Positions 7,922-14,453 of a stretch of 22,094 nucleotides of DNA are shown here, piece by piece (within the stretch, counting starts at the first letter, position 1; each line of letters starts with the position of its first letter). The notes beneath the pieces are model-generated. The model had not been told where the DNA came from and ran no database searches. It worked only from the letters and a program-made list of their open reading frames with translations. The DNA is from CAWGCE01 sp964480915. Lineage in GTDB: Bacteria > Planctomycetota > Planctomycetia > Pirellulales > Pirellulaceae. The position numbers were made by a program, and so were the translations under genes. The stretch spans positions 1 to 22,094 of the forward strand of contig CAYZRS010000071.1 of assembly GCA_964480915.1 (NCBI GenBank). Direction: 5' to 3'.

Positions 7922-8266
7922 TTAGCCCACCCGGTAACCCAGTTCGAGCAGTGCGGTGGAGACGCGTTCGAGATGACTCCCTTGGATTTCCAAGTTACCG
8001 TCGCGAATCGTACCACCGCCGCCACAATGGTTCTTGAGCTGCGTGAGCAGGTCGGCCAGCTGGGCCGAGTTGTTGTCTAGCCCTCGTATGACGGTCATCC
8101 TTTTTCCCCGTTTACGATTCTCGACTGCCACGCGGGCACGTTGTTTGTGGGGTGGAATGAGCGGCTGGGACTCCGGTTCGGGGGCGCATTGGCATTCCGA
8201 TGCCAACGCATTGCAGCGATCGCATGTGGGCGGAATGTCGAATGGAGTGCCTTCAAACAACCGCAT
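7922..8266 (-). CDS. SUI1/eIF1-like translation factor (YciH type)
   Basis: A 114-residue protein with the SUI1 fold in its C-terminal two thirds. The signature region at 77-97 (QLKNHCGGGGTIRDG followed by NLEIQG) matches the conserved bacterial YciH and eIF1 core, in which a basic, Gly-rich loop contacts the small ribosomal subunit. The N-terminus carries a CDRCNALASECQC cluster at 15-27 that could bind a metal. The ATG at 8266 is preceded by GAGGAG at 8 bases. The family is clear; eIF1-like proteins affect start-codon selection, but the bacterial role is less defined. The preceding gene on this strand ends in a strong terminator, so this gene probably has its own promoter. Confidence 0.9.
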   Translation of the reverse strand: MRLFEGTPFDIPPTCDRCNALASECQCAPEPESQPLIPPHKQRARVAVENRKRGKRMTVIRGLDNNSAQLADLLTQLKNHCGGGGTIRDGNLEIQGSHLERVSTALLELGYRVG

Positions 8267-8314
8267 CGCAATGACTCCTCCGTATCTCGTGATGTCCGAT
8301 CCTCAGATCGTACG

Positions 8315-8346
8315 AAAAACGCCCGCCGAAGTCGGCGGGCGTTTTC
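8315..8346 (-). terminator. Strong rho-independent terminator of the CCQQ-repeat gene
   Basis: GCCCGCCGA at 8321-8329 and TCGGCGGGC at 8332-8340 form a GC-rich stem, extended by flanking A and T runs (AAAAAC and GTTTTC). On the minus strand it is followed by five T residues. It lies 24 bases past the stop of the gene at 8370-8891. The A and T runs on both sides make it potentially bidirectional. Confidence 0.92.
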
Positions 8347-8369
8347 TAAGATTGGGCCGTTATCCGAAA

Positions 8370-8891
8370 CTAACCTTCTACAGGTGCGTCTGGAATTGCG
8401 GTTTCTGCTGGTGCTTCAACCGCTGATGAGCCTTCCACAGGTGCGGATTCGATGATGGTTTCGCCACCTTCAACAACCGTTCCTTCGCTGTAAGTTTCCA
8501 TCGGCATGGGCTCGCCACCTTCGACGACTTCGCCAGAGCAACCACAATCAGATGCGCTCTCTTGGTACATCATCGGTTCGGTCGAAACGGCAGGCGTTGG
8601 CTCGCCGTAGGTTTCCATCGGTGCAGCGTCATAGCTCATGACCGGTGCAGCATCGTAGCTCACTTGAGCAGCTCCGCCGTCACAGCAGCTGGCAGCTTGT
8701 TGGCAGCAGTTGGATGCTTGTTGGCAGCAGTTGTTACCGCGACGGAACATCCGTGCGCGCGGTTGGCAACATGACGATTGTTGGCAGCAAGAGGTCTGCT
8801 GACAGCAGCGATTTCGACGACATGCGTCCGCATTGTCCGTGACGAGAACGCAACAAGACATCATCAGGAACGAGTAAACAAGGTTCTTCAT
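8370..8891 (-). CDS. Exported Cys-rich CCQQ-repeat protein
   Basis: A 173-residue protein with a signal peptide (MKNLVYSFLMMSCCVLVTDN, mature start near residue 23). The next 48 residues hold six Cys-Cys pairs (29/30, 35/36, 41/42, 55/56, 62/63, 69/70), mostly as CCQQ. The C-terminal half has no pairs and is acidic and repetitive: SYDAAP twice, METY twice and VVEGGE twice, plus one CGC at 116-118. No enzyme motif or haem motif is present. Start ATG 8891 has a CGGAG site 9 bases upstream, and the gene ends in a strong terminator, so it is a single-gene unit, perhaps well expressed. The family was not recognised. A disulfide-linked envelope protein, or a metal-binding one, are both possible. 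Confidence 0.82.
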   Translation of the reverse strand: MKNLVYSFLMMSCCVLVTDNADACRRNRCCQQTSCCQQSSCCQPRARMFRRGNNCCQQASNCCQQAASCCDGGAAQVSYDAAPVMSYDAAPMETYGEPTPAVSTEPMMYQESASDCGCSGEVVEGGEPMPMETYSEGTVVEGGETIIESAPVEGSSAVEAPAETAIPDAPVEG

Positions 8892-9036
8892 GGGTGGTAC
8901 TCCGCAGTTTCATTTTCTTCTTGCCCGCCGTTTACCGTCACACGGCGAACAATTCGAGCTTTAAACAAGTCGTCGAGAATAGACAAAATGGGTAGTCTGT
9001 TCAAGCAGCCAATGAGGAAGAATGCCAACAAATTGA

Positions 9037-9609
9037 CTAGTCGTTAGAGGCGACTGCGATGTGCTCTTCAAAGTTGACAATTTCGCCGAAATTGCCCTGA
9101 TCATCAAGGAAAACGAGGCCCGCGACGCGCCAACCGGCCAATTCCTGGCGTTGGATCAGGATCATTCGTGCCGCTTTTCGGCTCTCTCGGCTCGCATCGC
9201 ACCAAATGCACCAGACATGGGCCACGTCCGGGTCCGGGAATTCGACTTGGTCGACGCGGTGAATCGCGGTGGGGCTGCCGGGGAAGCGGATGGACCGATT
9301 CTGTTGCTGCACCGCGATTTGAGCCGCCGATGTCAGCAGCGATTGGGCCAGTGGTTCGTCACCAAAGCGAATCGCATCGAGAAACGACATCGCCGCCTGT
9401 TGAGGCGTGTCGGTGGGAACCTCAGCCGGTCTTTGATAAGTCGGCCGGTGGATGACCGGTTCGAAGGTCGGATTGGACATTGCCTGCCGCTGGGCTAGTT
9501 GATTCTTCGCCCAAGTGATGGCCAATTGAGACTTGGCGTCAAAGTCTTGGCAGCCGCAGTTGAGCGCTAATGCGCTCCATAGCAACAGCGTTCGTGTTCG
9601 CACGCCCAC
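9037..9609 (-). CDS. Possible lipoprotein, NTF2-like region suspected
   Basis: A 190-residue protein when started at the GTG at 9609, which has AAGG 7 bases upstream. The frame opens earlier at a TTG (9681), but only the GTG puts a basic head and hydrophobic segment (RTRTLLLWSALALNCGC) at the N-terminus. The Cys residues there could be a lipid attachment site, although Asn or Cys at -1 or -2 is atypical for a lipobox. Residues from about 67 on (TPQQAAMSFLDAIRFGD, then later VAHVWCIWCDASRESRK) have the spacing of planctomycete NTF2-like proteins, but this is a visual impression only. No catalytic motif is visible. The ATPase gene upstream on the same strand ends 155 bases before this start. 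Confidence 0.68.
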   Translation of the reverse strand: MGVRTRTLLLWSALALNCGCQDFDAKSQLAITWAKNQLAQRQAMSNPTFEPVIHRPTYQRPAEVPTDTPQQAAMSFLDAIRFGDEPLAQSLLTSAAQIAVQQQNRSIRFPGSPTAIHRVDQVEFPDPDVAHVWCIWCDASRESRKAARMILIQRQELAGWRVAGLVFLDDQGNFGEIVNFEEHIAVASND

Positions 9610-9764
9610 GAAGATACCTTTCGCAACGATCGCCCCATGGATAAGAAGGCGGAGTGTCGCGAAGGTGGCGGTTGGCGTCAATACAAACGACTCGCCAGCC
9701 GAGCAGCTTGCTAGCTGCTATCGGCGTCGATCAGCAATATTTGGGCACCGTTGAATGCTGCGCT

Positions 9765-11270
9765 CTACGCACCCATTCCACGATCGGCCGCTTCTTGATC
9801 ACGGCGATAAATGGCAAGTTCCGATTCGAACACGTCACTCGACATCCGGAATTCTGGATTCGAATCGCTATGACGATTGCAATGCGCGTTGATGGCACGG
9901 AACAAGAACTTGAACACATGGCGTGGAACACGCAACGATTGTAGCGCATCGAACAGGCGTTGCTCGGTGATCTTCTCGTCCATCAGATCATTCAACCGCG
10001 TGGGAGTTTCGCGATCACTGCATGCGGCAAGTCGTGCATTGGCCAGATCGAACAGTGCCTGCCCGGTCCAGTCGAGCGACGGCACCACGTTTTGCTTATC
10101 GAGGCGTGCACGCTGGTAAAAATCGCGATCTTCGCGTTCGATGAAGTGATTTAATTCGTCCGGTAGCATGAACTTCAGACCCATGCCCGGCTGTTGCAGG
10201 AATTTATTATCGAGGAGCGGCCAGATAAAATCTTTCATGGCATCGGACGAGCCGTTGATTAGGTGTGGCTCGTCGATGCGGTCGACGAGCACGGTCATCC
10301 CGCTAAAATCGAGTGACGCCAAGATCGATTGGAACTTGCCCAGCAGGCTATAGCGATCATCGGTCCGCTGCTTGTTCGGTAGCGGTTGATCCGACAACTG
10401 GCTGCCGGTCAGTTTGGCCAGCGTCCGCGACAGAGGCCAAGCGTCACGATTGACGATGCGGATGTTCTTGCGAATTCCGTTGGCCAGATTCAGTCGTGAG
10501 AAAGTTCGCCATATCCACGGCAACCAGGCGGCGATAACGGCGCCTGTTGAGAGCCAGCAGTAGAACGTCGTCCATGTAAATTTCTCGTAGACCTGGCCGT
10601 AGATTGCCAAGCCGATGGCGGCTGCCGTCACGAGCAATCCCAGCAGGAACGGTACCCAAGTGCGCAGCTTCCAATCTTTCAATCGGCTCCGCAGTCGTCG
10701 CCAGCGGGCGGCTCGGGGGGCCGCCTTCGAATCGTCGTAGATCGCCGCCAGCAGCAACAGGTCACGACGTTGATGCGTTGTCAGGCGTTTGCGGAAGTCG
10801 GCGGGAATGTCGTCATGATCGCTGCCCTCTGATTTCTTGCTGCGGGTCTTGAACAAACCATCGATCAGTTTGGTCACCGCCAGCGAGAGGATCGCGTCGA
10901 TGTGATCCCACAATTGATACTCGCGCAATACCTTGTCCGCTTTCTTGCGGCTAAAGCGTTCGCGGAAGTTATCGAGGAACGGATTGAAGTCATCGTAAGA
11001 AACGACAAAGCAGCGCTGTTTGGGATTTTCTTTGTTGTAGTCGCCAACCTGCTTGGCAATCTGCAACCGGAGCGCCGTCTTTCCCGATCCTTTTTCTCCA
11101 AACACGATCGCGGTCGAAGGTTCGGCCGGGTCGCCATAGATCTTGTCCCAGCACGGATGATACGTGCTGTCGATGCAGTGACGTTTGAAGACTTGGTCGC
11201 TTCTTGCGTCTTCCTCAGAGAACGGGTTCGTGGTGATGCCGTGGTGAGAAAGGAGTTCCTTCAGATCCAT
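9765..11270 (-). CDS. KAP-like P-loop ATPase with two inserted membrane helices
   Basis: A 501-residue ATPase. Walker A is GEKGSGKT at 58-65. Two hydrophobic helices, about 205-225 and 234-254, interrupt the core. The likely Walker B is MTVLVDRIDE at 325-334, followed by the LKFMLP strand at 365-370. Membrane helices inserted between Walker A and Walker B are the hallmark architecture of KAP NTPases, a family known in eukaryotic scaffold proteins and bacterial defence or signalling loci. This architecture is seen here; membership is inferred. The N-terminal HHGITTNPFSEEDA segment precedes the P-loop. The ATG at 11270 has only an A-rich AAGAAG sequence before it. The adjacent genes have no obvious link, and no toxin or nuclease partner is nearby. 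Confidence 0.78.
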   Translation of the reverse strand: MDLKELLSHHGITTNPFSEEDARSDQVFKRHCIDSTYHPCWDKIYGDPAEPSTAIVFGEKGSGKTALRLQIAKQVGDYNKENPKQRCFVVSYDDFNPFLDNFRERFSRKKADKVLREYQLWDHIDAILSLAVTKLIDGLFKTRSKKSEGSDHDDIPADFRKRLTTHQRRDLLLLAAIYDDSKAAPRAARWRRLRSRLKDWKLRTWVPFLLGLLVTAAAIGLAIYGQVYEKFTWTTFYCWLSTGAVIAAWLPWIWRTFSRLNLANGIRKNIRIVNRDAWPLSRTLAKLTGSQLSDQPLPNKQRTDDRYSLLGKFQSILASLDFSGMTVLVDRIDEPHLINGSSDAMKDFIWPLLDNKFLQQPGMGLKFMLPDELNHFIEREDRDFYQRARLDKQNVVPSLDWTGQALFDLANARLAACSDRETPTRLNDLMDEKITEQRLFDALQSLRVPRHVFKFLFRAINAHCNRHSDSNPEFRMSSDVFESELAIYRRDQEAADRGMGA

Positions 11271-11337
11271 ACTTCTTCTTTTCCGTTGTGGTTTAAACTG
11301 CCCGCTTGCGTCTGTTAGTTCGAGCCTCGGTCGAGCT

Positions 11338-11916
11338 TCAGTCGGCCGACTGAAGACTGTCGATCAATGCGAAGAACGATGCTTCGTTGGCGGCGATGGT
11401 CTTTCGCGGGCCGTAGAGCTTAACAAAGTAACTGCCACTGTCCTTAGTGACAATCACGGCGCCCAGCATCCGATAGTCGGGTTTGTCCGTGGAAGGGCCA
11501 AACGGCCCCCGCGGTTTGTCCTGATAGGTTCCCGTAATGTCGAGAATGTGAACGGTTTGCCCGGCAACTTGCTGCTCCTTTGTCGTCCCTTTTGGCTTCG
11601 ATTCACTTCCCTCGGGCTGCTTGAATTGGCCAATCCAGCGATCAATATTCGCCTCGACCGACCCACCAGCCCCCATCATGGTGGCTCGGCCATCACGCTC
11701 GTCACCTTCCACAGCAGGAATCGAAAACTCGTATTCGATGATCTTCGAGCGGGGCGCCTTGGAGAGCCATCCGGCCGGCGCCGTCATCGTCAGTGACGAA
11801 CCGATTTTTATCATCGTCGGAGCGGCCGCTTCTTGGCTGGTCGCTATTGGGACCAAGGCTGCAAGCACGAGCCAGAGGAACGTCGCCAGCACTTGTTTGT
11901 TTAGATTAGTGTGCAT
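11338..11916 (-). CDS. Exported protein of unknown function
   Basis: A 192-residue protein with a signal peptide (VLATFLWLVLAALVPIATSQ, about residues 9-28). The mature part begins near EAAAPTMIKIGSSL, contains a TMTAPAGWLSKAP segment typical of secreted beta-rich planctomycete proteins, and ends near SFFALIDSLQSAD. No catalytic motif, Cys pair or lipobox is visible. It lies 67 bases before the KAP-like gene on the same strand and could share its transcript; the zinc-ribbon gene upstream ends 64 bases away. The family was not recognised. Export is well supported; a binding role is only a guess. Confidence 0.72.
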   Translation of the reverse strand: MHTNLNKQVLATFLWLVLAALVPIATSQEAAAPTMIKIGSSLTMTAPAGWLSKAPRSKIIEYEFSIPAVEGDERDGRATMMGAGGSVEANIDRWIGQFKQPEGSESKPKGTTKEQQVAGQTVHILDITGTYQDKPRGPFGPSTDKPDYRMLGAVIVTKDSGSYFVKLYGPRKTIAANEASFFALIDSLQSAD

Positions 11917-11980
11917 CGGTTTTTGCCTGGGGATGAGCCCTTGGGTCTCCTTGGTCGTGTTTCGTTGCTGTCTCAGCAGT

Positions 11981-12580
11981 TTATGGTCTGGTCATCGCTA
12001 GGACCAACGCCCCGCCCAACAAGATGACCGCGAGCAGCAACAAGACGACGGCCGTCATCGTTGTCCGTTCCGACGTTCTGCGGCGGTTGGTCCTGACATT
12101 GCTTGTCGGCAAGAGTTTCGGGACCTCTTCGGTGGGAGCCGAGAGTTTTTTGGACGATTTGGGCAGCATTGAAAAGACTTTGTCGGCCGTCTGCCAATCG
12201 GGCCAGCCATTTCGCCAAACCAGTGAATCGCCCGTCACGCGTCCTTCGGCAATCCACTCGTCCATCGTCTGGCGATTCACGGGCCCATATTGACCGCCGG
12301 TCGGAGGGCAAAGGAACCAGTGTGCGTCTTCTTCCGCATGCGTTGCGTCGCTCGCGTTCGATACGGTCGGCACGGTCGACGTGGCAGAGCCCCGTTGGGC
12401 ACCCTGCAATTCTGCGGATGGGCTGGCAACGGGATCGGCCGTTAAGACGTCGCTATCGGATTCTGATTCCGCTGGGATCACCAGTTTCACGCCGCACTTT
12501 GGGCAAATTCCGCGCTTGCCGGCCAAGAATGACTTGACGTTTAGCTTGTGTCCATTGGGGCAATGAAAACGAATTCCCAC
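11981..12580 (-). CDS. Zinc-ribbon and GYF_2 protein with C-terminal membrane anchor
   Basis: A 199-residue protein from the GTG at 12580, chosen because AAGAGG lies about 10 bases before it; an upstream TTG in frame at 12604 adds eight unrelated residues. The N-terminus has a CPNGH...CPKC zinc ribbon (ligands C7, H11, C26, C29). A Ser/Thr-rich linker follows, then a GYF_2 domain (also called DUF4339) at about 86-137 with HWFL, GQYGPV and WRNGWPDW. The C-terminus is one membrane helix (about 177-195) with a short tail. GYF_2 domains are thought to bind peptides; the partner is unknown. No partner gene is recognised nearby. Confidence 0.85.
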   Translation of the reverse strand: MGIRFHCPNGHKLNVKSFLAGKRGICPKCGVKLVIPAESESDSDVLTADPVASPSAELQGAQRGSATSTVPTVSNASDATHAEEDAHWFLCPPTGGQYGPVNRQTMDEWIAEGRVTGDSLVWRNGWPDWQTADKVFSMLPKSSKKLSAPTEEVPKLLPTSNVRTNRRRTSERTTMTAVVLLLLAVILLGGALVLAMTRP

Positions 12581-12637
12581 GATCAAGATGCCTCTTAAAG
12601 TCAAGATGCCGCCGAGTTCCGATCAGCGGAGCAAGTC

Positions 12638-12643
12638 ATTATA
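12638..12643 (-). promoter_or_regulatory. Candidate -10 box (TATAAT) for the zinc-ribbon/GYF_2 gene
   Basis: A perfect TATAAT on the minus strand, about 60 bases upstream of the GTG at 12580, inside the 230-base divergent gap with the ClpP-like gene. The -35 region (CTATGG at 17-base spacing) is poor. No comparable site was found for the plus-strand gene. Confidence 0.4.
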
Positions 12644-12810
12644 GCTCTCGAACGATCTGACCATAGAAGACCGGCCGTAAGGTAGGTAATTCAGAGGTTA
12701 CGAACAGACCGGCTCGCAACGGCTTCCGCACGGTTAGGTTGTTTTGAGCCGCAAAAATGAGTAACTTGCTGGAAATCTGCTGGCCAAATTTCACTTGAAG
12801 ACTGGGTAAG

Positions 12811-13368
12811 ATGAGCGAAGGCGATAACCAAGAACCAAACGAAGATGACCTTCCAGTTGAAATTGCTTTCGTTGGTGACCTAACCGACAACGAAGGTGAA
12901 CTCACCGATCGGATTCTCAGCGTTCCGCCGGGTGGCGAGTGCACGCTATTCATCGATTCCCCGGGCGGGAGTCCCTACTGCGCGATTTCGTTGACGACGC
13001 TCATGGTGTTGCGCGGGATCAATGCGACCGGAATCGTCTGTGGCGAATGCAGCTCGGCCGCCCTTTGGCCATTTGCTGCCTGCAAACGTCGAATTGTGAC
13101 TCCTTTTAGCGTATTGCTCTTTCACCCCATGAAATGGCAAAGCGAAGAACACGTCGGCTTGGCGGAAGCGGCCGAGTGGGCACGCCACTTTGGCGATCTT
13201 GAAAACGACATGGACCATTTGCTGTGCCGTCTGTTCGACAAATCGCCGGAAGAGCTAGAAAAATGGATCCGGCCTGGGCGGTACGTGACCGGCCGCGAAT
13301 TGGCCGACGCAGGATTGGCCGACATGGTCGACGTCGGCGCGATGATCGACAAGTGGAAGAAGAAGTAG
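12811..13368 (+). CDS. ClpP-fold serine protease homologue
   Basis: A 185-residue protein with the ClpP/crotonase fold. FIDSPGGSP at 47-55 matches the oxyanion-strand motif. GECSSAALW at 78-86 aligns with the nucleophile motif, making S82 the likely catalytic Ser (S97 in E. coli ClpP). LLFHPMK at 102-108 supplies the His at 105. The third triad position, Asp171 in E. coli ClpP, aligns with G156 in RPGRYVTGRELADAG, so no Asp is present there. The N-terminus is acidic and lacks a propeptide resembling that of true ClpP. No clpX is adjacent. The ATG at 12811 has a weak GGGTAAG site. It is probably a ClpP-like paralogue with altered or lost activity rather than the housekeeping ClpP. Confidence 0.88.
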   Translation: MSEGDNQEPNEDDLPVEIAFVGDLTDNEGELTDRILSVPPGGECTLFIDSPGGSPYCAISLTTLMVLRGINATGIVCGECSSAALWPFAACKRRIVTPFSVLLFHPMKWQSEEHVGLAEAAEWARHFGDLENDMDHLLCRLFDKSPEELEKWIRPGRYVTGRELADAGLADMVDVGAMIDKWKKK

Positions 13369-13401
13369 AGCGTTCGCGACGCGGCGGGCTGAGACTTTCG
13401 C

Positions 13402-14421
13402 TTAGCCTTTGTACATTTCGTGGCAGTTGATACACGATTGATTCACGCGCGCAGCGGCCTCCGCGGCGCGCCGCTGCTCGCCAGCTCGGGTCGAATCGAG
13501 TAAGTCGCTGGCCGCGACTTTCAACGCCTCGCACAGCGCTTCGTAATCTTCGTCGCTGCCATCTTCCAGATCGTCTTCGGTCAGCACTTGGGCGACGAGT
13601 CGCAGCATCTCGGCGTCGGAAACCAGCTGATCGGCTTGCCGCGTGAAGCTGTTCTTGTCGGCAACGGCCGCTTTGATGCGTTGCTCGGCCGCCTCGATCC
13701 AGCGCATCCAGCCACCGCGATCGGCCGCCTCGTTCCAACTCGCGGTTTCGGTTCCCTCCAGTCTTCCGCCGTTGAGTAGATCGGCCAGGTCGCCACGAAC
13801 GAACTTGGCCTCGGCAAATGCTGCGGCGTCGCCGCTACGACACACGGCGGCTGCGGTGGCACTGCGCTTGCTGGCAGCCAAGGCTGACTGTTTCCAACGA
13901 ACATCGCCGTCAAAAGCGCCGACCACACGAAACAGTGTTGCCAAGTAACCGAACTCTTGCCTGGCTTGTCGGAACTGACCGCCTGCGAAGCGAGCAGGCG
14001 ATTTGACCGAAACCTGAAGCGCCTGGATCAATGACTTGATCTGTGATTCGAGTGTCTCGGCGCTGATCAGCTGGGACCAGCCGCGTGAGGCCTCGGTTTC
14101 GGCCGCATGAGCGCCGGTCATCGGTCGTGGATTGGAGGCCGTTTCGAGTCCCTGATTCGGCATCAGATGAGCCGGTCGCGGTCCGTCGAGCGCCTCGAAA
14201 GCGTTGTCGAAGAAAATGTCCGCCTTGGATTGGTACGCTTCCGAGGTCCAATCGGGACGTGGCGCTCTTTTGTCGACCGGTTGCTGTGCTGCGGCGTTCC
14301 AGGGCAGAAACGCCAGCAGTAGGCAGACGCGCAGGGGACAGGCGGCCGCAAGTCGGGCTCGCAGAAACCTCGCTCCGACCCGTCCCGGTATAATGCCTGC
14401 TCTTGAATTCTCGTTGCTCAT
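13402..14421 (-). CDS. Exported protein with C-terminal haem c motif
   Basis: A 339-residue protein. A basic head and hydrophobic segment (LRVCLLLAFLPWNAAAQ, about 30-46) form a likely signal peptide, although about 28 residues precede it. The body is largely helical and rich in Ala, Glu and Arg. The last ten residues carry SCINCHEMYKG, a CxxCH haem-attachment motif at 330-334. A haem motif at the very C-terminus after a helical body is the arrangement of cytochrome c-prime-like proteins, but here the body is longer than in that family. The ATG at 14421 has GGAACG about 11 bases upstream. The gene converges on the ClpP-like gene with a 33-base gap. Export is inferred; the electron partner is unknown. 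Confidence 0.75.
   Translation of the reverse strand: MSNENSRAGIIPGRVGARFLRARLAAACPLRVCLLLAFLPWNAAAQQPVDKRAPRPDWTSEAYQSKADIFFDNAFEALDGPRPAHLMPNQGLETASNPRPMTGAHAAETEASRGWSQLISAETLESQIKSLIQALQVSVKSPARFAGGQFRQARQEFGYLATLFRVVGAFDGDVRWKQSALAASKRSATAAAVCRSGDAAAFAEAKFVRGDLADLLNGGRLEGTETASWNEAADRGGWMRWIEAAEQRIKAAVADKNSFTRQADQLVSDAEMLRLVAQVLTEDDLEDGSDEDYEALCEALKVAASDLLDSTRAGEQRRAAEAAARVNQSCINCHEMYKG
14389..14394 (+). promoter_or_regulatory. Candidate -10 box (TATAAT) for the ABC exporter
   Basis: A TATAAT on the plus strand, 60 bases before the ATG at 14454. It lies inside the first codons of the divergent cytochrome-like gene, whose start is only 32 bases from the ABC start, so the promoter must overlap one of the two genes. 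The -35 region is poor. Confidence 0.4.
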
Positions 14422-14453
14422 GACGATTCGATCGTTCCACCCGTGAAAGTTCT

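Noticed and set aside
9765..11270. A defence island around the KAP-like ATPase
   Set aside because: No nuclease, toxin, methylase or mobile-element gene lies nearby; the neighbours are exported and housekeeping genes.
7922..12580. Reading the six minus-strand genes as one operon
   Set aside because: A strong terminator at 8315-8346 separates SUI1 from the CCQQ-repeat gene, gaps are uneven and the functions do not fit together.
13106..13738. 210-codon minus-strand frame spanning the end of the ClpP-like gene
   Set aside because: It overlaps two better-supported genes and is extremely Arg/Ser-rich.
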